A stretch of DNA of 59,894 bases from a virus. How positions within the stretch are numbered: the first letter of the stretch is position 1; each line of letters begins with the position of its first letter. A model generated the notes under the pieces. The model saw only the letters and a list, made by a program, of their open reading frames with translations, ran no database searches and was not told the DNA's origin. The position numbers and the translations under genes are program-made. The stretch lies in IMG/VR virus record IMGVR_UViG_3300030101_004594, positions 1 to 59,894 of that record. The stretch is one strand, 5' to 3'. Positions 19,801 through 30,200 of the stretch are shown piece by piece.

Positions 19801-21259
19801 AAACATAACTAACGAAGATACTGCAAATCTTGCTATAAAAGTTCTTGAAAGTGTATCACCTCTTCTTTTTGCTAAAATAAAAGAAATAGCTGACAACTTA
19901 GGAGAAACTATATTTTCTGATGAAGTAATAGATGTTATACAAGGAAATGGAGATCCTGCAACTGTTGAGAGCGATCGTATTACTACTTTTAAGATTTTAA
20001 AAGAACTTATTAAAGTAAACAAAGAAGCTAATAACAAACCAATAGTAACTTTAGATTATGCTAACGAAGAAGACAATAAACCTTTTGTTAATAATGTAAC
20101 ACCGACTCCTGGAAGCACTAAAGAAAATCACAATACTAATACACATTTATCTTTAAAAGAAAGACTTGAACAAAAACTTAAAGAGCAGCAAGGAGAAAAT
20201 TATGTAGATAAAGGAACTACTTCTAGTGATAAAACAACTATATTAATGTACTCCGACAAGATAGGCAAAACAGGACTTATTCCTGATGGTAATGGAGGAT
20301 ATGTAGCTGTTAATGAAGACATGCCTATTACTGAAGCAAGTAATAAAAAAGTTAATGATGGTACTTTTTTAAGTAACAAAGAATTAAAAGATAATAATGT
20401 TCGAGCTACTTTTAAACTTGTAGAAGATAGTCTTTATGTAAGAAAATTAAAAGCAGAAAATAATTATAACGAAACTACTGCTCCTATAGATGTTTATTAT
20501 GGTGATACATTTATAGGAAGACTTCCTGGATCTAATAAAACAAATACTCCAGAACAATTAAAAAATTTAAGAAAAGCTTTGTTTAAACAATTAACAGCTG
20601 ACGAAGCTGTTAGCCAAGAGGCCCCAGGTGTTTACACAGGATATCAATCTACTGTTACTTCTAAAACAGAAACACTAGAAGAATGGGAAAATCGTGTACC
20701 GTTTAATATTGCTAAACAAAAAGCAAGACCAGATTCAGAAACAAAAAATGACTTCGACGCTTTTGATATTAGTACTACTATTTCTGAAGAAGAATTTAAT
20801 AGAGCTAAAGAATCAAATAACCCTATAAAATTAATAGATAATAATAGGAATGAGTTTGTTCCAGAAACATATGAAGAATATACTAAGTATATAGAATTTG
20901 AGAAAAAAATGTTATCTGCTAAAATAGAACAAGCTATAAAAGCAAAAGATGAACAAAAAGGAATAGAAAATTTAGTAGTAGATTTAGGTAAAAATTATGG
21001 CTATAATATGGTTGATGTAGCCCAAATAAAAAGATTTGTAAAAGCTCGTAGAGAAGGCAAAACTAATGCATCAGCTGCTGAATGGTTATTAGGTCCTCTT
21101 GCTAAAACAGAAACTAAAGAAACTACTTCGCCAGAAACAGAAGTAGAACAGACTGCTAGAGAAAAAGTAATAGAAGAAAACTTTGAAGACATAATAAAAG
21201 CGCTTACTGCTAATCCTATTATGCAGGGAGATGAATTTATAGGAGAAAAGAAATGTTAA
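16892..21259 (+). CDS. Large virion protein with hydrophobic segments, likely ejected (1455 aa)
   Basis: It starts METINSTDPEELNKVDPKEV, 10 bases after the previous stop. After an acidic N-terminus it has several hydrophobic Gly/Ala-rich stretches that could insert in a membrane: about residues 160-185 (TAVTGIIPVVYGIGEAIV), 243-270 (IAFVAGAVGTSYITGGVSA) and 543-560 (VALGFLMGMVGLPVGIT). The second half is helical and charged (about 620-1000). No enzyme motif was found. The mixture of potential membrane segments and long helices is like ejection proteins that line a channel through the host envelope. It precedes the RNA polymerase polyprotein, so it may travel with it. Confidence 0.6.
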   Translation: METINSTDPEELNKVDPKEVKGVDTSTGKDYSEKSDDLGSIKKEDFYTPGKSAISRISGTSVDIGASTSNLSVDAAAAAQFTAVDIAKGIRDPNERARFIKEQGSKMTTLMDGVVGIKFDDEIADYSKFRQKQYDTKVAKLLDDLDENQGFVKEFGNFAGKLLGRTVTAVTGIIPVVYGIGEAIVTGNGKRLFDNTMFDQWEKADKALDEYFVVYGGDSYTAGEEKNVFMRFADNPMKSLTDDFAPTIAFVAGAVGTSYITGGVSALTASKGISYVQGLSKLGAKTNLVFKNGVKWARGIKKFEDVAQYGAFVERYSKGIGTINQMVLSAGYESALIARDTQNATALNSKISYIKDNPQLSQEYDNLVREHMDEFGNMDKTQEELVDEISKKFPTSVSRKIQYAAAQAGNLAFFTNVPLVGASNLIQFSKAFNSSYKAGQSLINRSTLNPLKGAVKTAEGKLATAASQAGKGAKILGYSGVILKPGLTEAFEEFSQGVIEKGYSDYYGLEYKDGAILNTKSFLDSVATQASLYANSVEGFDSVALGFLMGMVGLPVGITQDAATGKTKIGFGFTGGIKESIQEFKQQLKATDAAVEHYNEGNFNEVLKNNLTAAVKQIQIQKDLDKYAEQENIFDYKNAEFQSIYNFIENRIKNQIGETVFQDIDALEKMSLEEFNEQFAFKEDSFQFSEKTKKQAIKSMRNTAESIMKAHEEVNTVLNYKRGFIDRLFKTKFNGISNEDQMLTESLTDQMKFLYASGLNIKKREEELTKRVSDLTKGKLNVSELGVQLRSKVEVKEDGKTKRKEDTAGLLSQELVDIDRKTGKAIFADQVAELKKMIKDQIKFDRETEIEYNKNSVEIDQIVEDVVKLRDMESKTWEMYKTLFTPEGAKKFTELKAELIIAKAIQLHELNVEKQKEELAKKKSTEGATKAATNATSTNNEFIVEEQLQKDLQKVDKVLQEQKQELLKNENITNEDTANLAIKVLESVSPLLFAKIKEIADNLGETIFSDEVIDVIQGNGDPATVESDRITTFKILKELIKVNKEANNKPIVTLDYANEEDNKPFVNNVTPTPGSTKENHNTNTHLSLKERLEQKLKEQQGENYVDKGTTSSDKTTILMYSDKIGKTGLIPDGNGGYVAVNEDMPITEASNKKVNDGTFLSNKELKDNNVRATFKLVEDSLYVRKLKAENNYNETTAPIDVYYGDTFIGRLPGSNKTNTPEQLKNLRKALFKQLTADEAVSQEAPGVYTGYQSTVTSKTETLEEWENRVPFNIAKQKARPDSETKNDFDAFDISTTISEEEFNRAKESNNPIKLIDNNRNEFVPETYEEYTKYIEFEKKMLSAKIEQAIKAKDEQKGIENLVVDLGKNYGYNMVDVAQIKRFVKARREGKTNASAAEWLLGPLAKTETKETTSPETEVEQTAREKVIEENFEDIIKALTANPIMQGDEFIGEKKC

Positions 21260-21291
21260 TTAAAATCCTTAAATTTGATAAAATTTAATCA

Positions 21292-24200
21292 ATGGCTTGT
21301 GAATATTGGTATGACGGTAAATTCAGAACAGAAGAAGATTTTAAATCTATTTTAGAAAATGGATTAATAGATCAATTAATATCTGAAGGTAAAATTGATT
21401 TAAAAAACTTTGAGCTAAATAAAAATTTAGTTAAAAATAAAAATGTAGAAAAGTCTCCAATTACATTAAGAATTACAAGACATGTTCAAAGAAATTTAAA
21501 TATAGATTCTAGAGAAGGAAACGAAAAAAATTATCAAAATCCTTTAAATGTTTTTGGAAAAGATATGAAGTTAGTCGTAAGAGTAGGCGATTCTTTATAT
21601 GCAGGAAAAAACAAATTAGTTCAAAAAGAAATTAATGAAAAATTAAATCTAGATGGAGCAGGAGAATTAAGTATTAATTCTTTTGAAATAGGTAAAGTAT
21701 ATGCCTTAGTAGAATCTAGTTATGGCTTTTATCCAGTACAACTTTTTAATAATAAAATAAAAGACACTAATATTAGTGGAGAAGTTTTTAATGCTTTAGA
21801 TGTTTTAGCTAAAGCAGTAAAAGAAAAAGATTCTAAGAATTATTTAAAAACAAGAAAATTCTTAGAAAAAAAATTATATAGAACAACTGTTAAATATGAT
21901 AACGGTCAATATATTATAACTAAGTTAGAAGGAACTGATGAAGAAACTGTTAATAAATTTGATACTAAAGAAGAAGCTAATGAATTTTTAGGAAATCAAT
22001 TATATAGAGTAGACTCTTTGGACATTAATAGAAAAGGTTACAATGAAACTTTAGCAAATGATGGAGCAATTGTAACAGATACTTTTTTAGATAACGGTAA
22101 TATTTTTCATTCTAGTTCTTTTCAATTAGAAGCTTATACTACTGGAAATGATACTAAAAAGAATCAAGAATTTTTTGCACAAGAAGATGGTAGTGGTAAA
22201 ATTAGTGTTGTAAATATAGCAGAGTTAGAAGCTAAATACGAAAAAAATAAAGAAGCTTCTACGAACAATAAATCAGGAGAAACTGAAGGAGAACTTTTTG
22301 GTAAAGATGCTGATCAATTACAACTACTTGAAAAGATTAACGAAATAGAAAATCCTGCTACTAGAGCAAAACTATTATCTGTTTTAAAAAATAATAGTTT
22401 TATAAGACCTTCTGATAGTAAAGGTAATGAAGTTGCTGAAGGGTCCGATAATCATACTCATTATGTAAATACTAAAACAAAAAAAGTTCTTACAAGAACT
22501 ACTAGTTATATTTCTGAAAAAGAAATGACAGAAGAGGATAAAAAAAATCCTGCTGTTGTTTCAGCGCTTACTGTTGGCAGCAAAGTAGATGTTTTAATTA
22601 GAGACTTTTTTGCAGGGACTTTAAAAGAAGAGTATGATGTTGCTAGTAAAGAAGTTGTAGCAGGTTTAGTAAAGCAGTTAGAAGCTATTAAAGCTGTTAT
22701 GGACAAAAGAGGAGAAACAGTTATTCCTCAAGATATAGTTCTTTATAATGACGAAATTGGTGTAGCAGGTACAGTAGATTTATTAACTTTTGACAAAGAG
22801 GGTACTATAAGAATTTATGATGTTAAGACTTCAAAATACGATGAATTTACAAAAAACAAATACGGAGAAATTCCTTATGATTCTAAAGTAGTATTTGAAA
22901 AAACAGGTGAAAGAAAAGCAGATGGGAGCCTTAAATTTAAAGTAGTTGAAGGTGCTACTCAAGACAGTAAAAGAGAAAAGCATCAAAAGCAATTATCTAT
23001 GTACAGAATGTTGCTTAATAACACCCACGGCCTTCTTGCAGATACTTTAGCAGTAATGCCTATTAAAGTAAGTTACACAGTTCCTAGTGCTTCTACATCT
23101 GAATTAACTTTACAAAAAGGGGTAGATGTAAAACCTTTAGATACAATAAAAGAAGCTACTCTTACTAAGCCAGTAAAAAGTATTGCAGAACAATCTACTG
23201 AAGACGCTGCTGAAATATTAGCAGGATTTGAACAAGGAGAACAAACAGAAACTGAAGACGAAGTTACTACTACAGGAGATCAAGGTAATAATAAAGAAAA
23301 TAGAAATACTCTTGAAAATCTTTTAGGTAAATCTACTGGAGAAACTACAAATACTGATGAAGACGAAGACATCGATGATATAGATCCTAGTTTAAGACTT
23401 AGAGAAAAGAAAGAGAAAGTTATTCCTAATAATGGAATGAGTAGAGAAAGAGAATTAGAAGTACTTCAACAAATACTAGGAGATGCCTATAAAAGACAAT
23501 CTGGTAAAAAAGGTACTGTAAGAGTATTTAAAGATTTTGAAACTCTTAAACATTATTTACCTGCTAAAACTTACGCAATGCTTTTAGAAGCCCGTAAGAA
23601 TGGCCAAGAACTTTATGGTTTGTTTACAGCAGCAGCTGTACTTATTCAACAAAATGCTCCTGTAGGAGTTGCTTTTCACGAAGCATTTCATGTTATATTT
23701 AATTTAGCTCTTCCTGTAGAAGAAAGAGTAAGAATACTTAATGAAGCTTATAATAAATATAAAGAAGATCTGCCCGCTACTATAGTAAGAGATAAAGATG
23801 GAGCTGTAGTTTCTGCTAAACTCCCTACTTACTTAGAAATAGAAGAGTATTTAGCAGATAAATATATGGAGTACGTAAATTCCGACGGAGAACTTACTAA
23901 ATCAGCAGATGTTAAAGCAGAAGAATTAGAACAAAAGAAAAAAGATATTTTAGCAGGTAAAGATTTAACATTAAAAAACTTTTTTAATGCTTTTTATAAA
24001 ATGTCTAAAGTATTTTATTCTACTCAAAAAGTAATTAATATAGATAATTTATTTGAAGGTATTACTGTAGGAGAATATAGTAAAAAAGTACAGTTTAGAA
24101 ATACAGCATTAGATGCAAGTGTTAGGCAAATGTCTAATAACTCAGGTAAAGTAACTAACCCAGACAGAAAATATGTAAATAAAGAAGCCGAGCGTCAAGG

Positions 24201-27200
24201 ATTTGTAGCATTAAATCATATAATAAATAAACAACTAAATCTTGCTAGACAAGAAACTAATAGTAAAGGAGAGTTAACTTATTCTAAAGATTTAGATGAT
24301 AAGAATCTTATTAGTAAAATGGGAGTGCATTCTTTTATTAGTAGAGTAGTACATGATTTAGCAGTCACTTTAGTAGCTTATCAAACAAAAGCAGATAATG
24401 CTACTGGTGCTAAAGCTAGAGAATACAATCAATATATAGCTAATAATTATCAAAAGCTTTTTAATATTTTAACTAATAACGGAACAGCTGTTGTTAATAA
24501 TCCTAAAACAGGTTTAATAGAGTTTATTAAATCTACTGACTTATTAGAAAGATTTATTACAAGTTTACAAAAAAGAGGATTGTATATAGATTATAGTAAT
24601 GGTACGCGAAGTAAAGAGTCTACTCCAGAAGTATTTGAAAATGATAATGTATTAGAAGATGATGCTATAAATAATTTAGAGAATGGAGAAGAAACTTCAG
24701 ATGCAGTTGCTATGAGAAATCATATTGAAGTTGATCCTAGAGAAAGTATAAGTCAAAGACTTAAAACATTTTTTTCTCAGATTCCTAAATTAGATTCTGC
24801 TTTTCAGCCTCAAAAAAATTCTTTTGGAGTACAAGAATTTGAAGATCCTGCACAAGTTTTTAAATTTTTAATTTCTAAAGTTTCCAATAGTTATACTATG
24901 GAATCTATGATGGAAAAATTACAAGCATTAAATAAACCTTATATAGCAGATATTTTAGATGCCCTAGAAGAGGATCCTATTTTACAAACTCATTTCTGGG
25001 TATCTATAGGTTCTAGAAATTATGCTACATATAAAACTGTTTATGAAAAAAATGGTTCGTACCAGGTAATTAGTTCTAACAGAAAAGATGTAAATAATAT
25101 AGTTAGTGAAAATTTAATATCTAATTTTTTAGATCCAGCTAACCCTTTATTTTCAAATAAAAATATTCAAGAATTAAATCAAGCAGAAGTAGCAAAATTT
25201 AAAGAAGGCATTGAAACAGCGATTAAAGAAGTTCAACTTATAAAACAATTAAAAGGCGATGAAGCACTTCCTTTTAATAAACCTGATGCAGATTTAGATC
25301 AAATAAGAGCTGTTGCTGAAGTAATTGAAACTCTTTCTAAACTGCTTGCTAAGTATAAAATTAATATAACAGAAGATGAATTATTATTAATATTAAATCC
25401 TCCTGCTGAGTTAAAAGATTATACAGCATCTTTAAATAATTTTTATACTACAGAACAAACAAGTAGTTCAACAAAACCAGGATTATTAAATGTTCTTAAA
25501 AATATTGCAAAAGAATTAGAAGAAGGTAAAAATTCATTTACTGCACTTACTCCAACAGGATCAGATGCTTTAGGTAATAGAACTAGAAAAGCTGTTTCAT
25601 TAGTAGAAGATTTAGGTAGAGCTATTATTCCTGCTATGCAAACAGAAGTAGTAGCATCTTTTAGAAACGTAAATAATAAAACTGCGTATAATTTAATTGC
25701 TTCTGGCCATTTAAATAAAATGATTACTGAGTTACAGGATCCAGATGCGCTTCAAGATTATTTAGAAAAAAGAAAAGAAGATCCTTTATTAGCTAACCTT
25801 CCTTATATAGAAGATTTACAAGACCCAGACGACAATCTAATGGATACATTAGAAACAGTTATTTTAGACGGTCTTAGTCGACAAGGAAAAAATAAATCTG
25901 TACAGTATTCTAAAATGTCTGATATAGAAATAGAAGCTACAAGTATGGGACTGTTTCTTAATAACGAAAATAAAAAAGAAGGTTATTATAAGTTAGGTAT
26001 ACCTTCAGATTCTCCTACATTAGGTTATGTAAAAGGAAAAAAATATAGCACAGAAGAAATACAAAATAAATTATTAAAGACTGCTGAAGCTGAACTAAAA
26101 AGGATTCAGGTAATTAAAAATTTGCCTAAAGAATCTTCTTTAAAACTAACTCCTAATTATATAGAAAGAGGCCAAAAGTTTCAATTGTTAAGTTTTTTAA
26201 ATGGTAAAGTAGATACTTCTAAACCTTTTGTAGAAATTCAAGATACTATTTTAGAAGAAATTCAAAAATTTACCGATAGCAACAATCTAAATGGATTAAT
26301 GGGTATTACTATTAAAAAATATTTACAAGCAGGTGTTATATCAGAAGTTAAAAAAGATGGGTCAATTACATTTGCTAAAGGAGTTATAGATAAATCTTTT
26401 AAAAATGATACAGAAAGAAAAGCATTTTTTGAAAATTATATATTAAATACTTTTTACCACAGTACTCAGCTAAATACAATTTTTGCAGGAGATCCTAGTT
26501 TTTATAAAAGCACAGAAGATCATCAAAAACGTTTTAAACAAATTATGAGTCCTGGTACTTATACAACAGGTACAGGAACTTTTAATGCTATCATACTTAA
26601 TGACAGTATTATACCTACTACTCAAATGCAATTTGAGCAGATAGAAAAAACTGTAAACAACTCTGATATTTCTCAATCTGAAAAAAATGAGATTTTAAAA
26701 ATATGGAAAGATACTTTAGAAAGTAAAAAAGAAACAGGTAATAATGAATCTGATGCAGGTACATATGTTTCTTTAGCTAGACGTAAAAGAATGCTGCAGC
26801 AATTAGGACGTTGGGATAGTAGTTATGATGCAGCTTTTAAAAGATTAGAAGCAGGTACAGAAACTATTGAAGATTTAAATCTTATTAACGATCCTTTTAA
26901 GCCTGAAAAACCTTTTATGTTTACTAAACAATTTGTAGACGGTGTAGAAATACCTATGCAAATTAAAAACTCAGAAACTGTTTTAACAAAATCATTTGCT
27001 CTTGCAGAACAGTTTAATGAAAAAACAGGTAAACAAGAATATAAATACCCCGAATTAGCCGCTGTTTATTTAGATATGAATGGAGGAAAAGATTTAAACG
27101 GTAAAACTTATGAGGCTAAATATGATACTGCTATATTTGAATCAGCTGTAAAAGTAGGTGCACTAGGAAATAAAATTGACAAAAATGGTAAAGTAAGATT

Positions 27201-30200
27201 TTCTCAATACGTACAACAAGCTGATGGGTCTTATCAATTAGAAGAAGGTTTTACTGTTATTCCTTTAAAAGAAGAAGATTACAGATTACAGCAAGAAACT
27301 CCTCCTCATTATTTAGATGATAGATCTAACTTTGGTACTCAGTTAAGAAACTTAATTATAGCAGATTTAGATTTAGAAGGAACTTATAACATAAAAGGTT
27401 ATGACAAACCTATTTCAGGAGCTAAAGTAGTTCGTCTTTTCCAAGAACTTGTAGAAGAAGACTTAAAAGAGTCGTATTTTTCTACAGAAAAAGAATTCTT
27501 AGATGCTGATGAAAATATTAATTGGGACAGACTTTTACCTATACTTAGAAAAGAAGCATTAAAAAGAGAAATGGGCCAAGAAATTTTAGATGCTATTACT
27601 TCTGCAGAAAAAACTTTAGGAGACACTGACAATTTAACTAGTCCAACAGTTCTTCCTTTATTCCATCCATCTATTAAATATAAAATGTTTGCCTTAATGA
27701 ATTCTATTTTTAAGAATAGAATCACTAAACAAAAAATTAAAGGTGGACAGTTAGTAAACACTCCTTCTTATGGTGTTTCTAAGGATTTAAAAATGAAAGT
27801 AAAAGATGGCAGAATTGTATATGAAGCTTTATTGCCTTGGACATCTAGAGAATTTTTTCCTACAAATGAAAAAGGAGAAGTAAGTATAGAATTTATTAGA
27901 AAGCATGCTCCAGAGCTTCTAGAATTAATAGCTAACAGGGTTCCTACTGAAGATAAATATTCTATGTTTTCTATAGAAGTAGTAGGATTTACTCCACAAT
28001 CTATGGGTGGTACTATTATACTTCCGCCTCAAGCAACTACAGTAGCGGGGCTTGACTTTGATATTGATAAATTATTCTTTATGCAAAGGGCATATAGAAT
28101 GCAGGGTAAAATTCCTAAAGTAATAAAATATATAAATGAAATTACTGAAGACAATGTAGATCAAATAGCTAACAATTTATTTAGTTCTCATAAATCTTTA
28201 AAATCATTTTTAGAGCAATCTGAATTAGACAATGAACTTGCTCAAGAAATTTTAACAAGAAGAGAAGAATTAATTTTAGCTGAAGCAAAAAACAAAGCAG
28301 GTAAGAAAGAAATTAAAAAGACTGCTAAGTTTATAGACTTAACAGAAAAAATAGAAGGCCTTCAATTACGACTTCTAACAACAAATTTAGAAAAAGCTAA
28401 AAGAAAAAGTATTGAAAGTGAGATTAGTGAAGAAATAGCAAAATTGCAAGAAGATTTTGTTCCTTTTAATGATGCTATGGAAGCAAATAATAAATTAAAA
28501 GAAAATGTTATAGATGTTTTAAAAGCAGAGCTTAAAAAAGGAAACGTTAATCCAGTTATGTTTAATGGTAAGGCTGCTAGAGACAATGCAAAAATTAATA
28601 TTATAGAAGGCATTCTTAGGGATCCTAAAACTGCTACTAGTATATTGCATCCTGGTAACTTTGATTCATTAAAAGAACAAGCAGCTTTTATAAGATTAGC
28701 TAAAGAAGGTAAAATAGAAGAAGCAGAAAAATTATTAGAAGAACAAAAAGGAAAAGAATTAATAGAAAAATCAAAAGAAACTGATCCACAAGATTTTAAT
28801 ATTAATTATCCTTCTACTCAATTAGAATTGTTCAGACGTAATATGGATGGTTCTGACCTTATCGGTATTATGGCTAATCATAATGTGCACCATGCTAAAG
28901 CTATGCACGCAAATGTAGTGTTACATAAAGAAATTTTTATAGATAAAGTAGCATATAGAAAACTAGATAATAAAACTAATATTAATGGTGAAAGAATATC
29001 CAGACTCCTAGCAACTAACTTAGCAGCAGTTGTAGATAATGCTAAAGATCCTGTAGCAAACTTCTTAAACATGAACACTTATACTGCTGATACTATAGCG
29101 TTCTTAACTCGTTTAGGAGTGCCTCAAAATTATATTTACTTATTTATAAACCAACCTGCAATACTAGAGCTTACTAGATTACATTTTAATGAACAAGGTT
29201 CTTTAAGTAAAGAAAAAATAATTGGCTCTATATTAGCAAAATGGGGATCAATACTTTCTGAAAAATATGAGGCAGCAGGTATTAAGCCACAAGATCGAAA
29301 AGATTATGCTAATAGAATAGGAACTACTTCAAGAACTCTTAGAAAAACTATAGATGGAGGAAAAGACTTAGATTATTATGTAGCCCAAATGAATGTTTTA
29401 GATAAGTTTTTAATCTATCAACAATATGGACAAGAGCTAGGTGACGGAGTACAAGCAGCTAGAGTAGATACTGTAGGTATGGGACCAACAGATGCTAACA
29501 ATTATATGCAAATTGCTAAGATTCAAAAACTAAAAGATAAAGAATTAGGTGTAGACGGTAATCCACCAACTGCTAAAATTTTTGGACTAAAAGACATAGT
29601 GTTGGGTAGTCCAGGAATTAACCAAACTATGATACCTGCGTTTACTAAATATTCTTTATTATTTCCTACAAGTATTTTAAATAAAATATTTCCATCTATT
29701 GGGGCTGTTAAAGTTCAAGAAGGAACTTCTAATTTTTCTTTACAATATTCTGTATTAGGAAAGTTAAAAAATAAAATGGCAGAGCTTACTCCTACAGGAA
29801 GTCTTACTGAAAAAGAAGCTAATCTTATAGATAATCGTTTTATAGATTTTATTTCTTCAGGTTTTGATTTCTTTGACTATAAAAAAAGTAAAGACATTAT
29901 AGATAAAATGCCTAATAAATTAGCTAGTTTAAAAGAAGAAATTAAAAATCTAGATAGTAAATCTCCTTTTAAAAAGTATAAATATTTCTTAGACCAAATA
30001 TACAAAGTAAACCCTACTAAAACTACTCCTATATCTAGAATAGAATATTATAAGACTGGTAAGAATGCTTTAGATACTGAAAGATTTACTAATACTTGGG
30101 AGTTAATGTTAAAAGACAGTGATCCTGAAATTAATAAATTTGCACAAGACTTAGTTCAATATGTATACTTTGCTAATGGCTATACTTTTGGGCCTTTTAG

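Noticed and set aside
19471-20037. 188-codon - strand open frame opposite the 1455-aa gene
   Set aside because: It is antisense to a continuous virion gene, with Ser/Leu/Phe-rich composition expected of the reverse complement of Lys/Glu-rich coding DNA, and no leader or motif.
27399-27761. 120-codon - strand frame inside the RNA polymerase gene
   Set aside because: Antisense to the polymerase polyprotein, no supporting start signal and no family resemblance.
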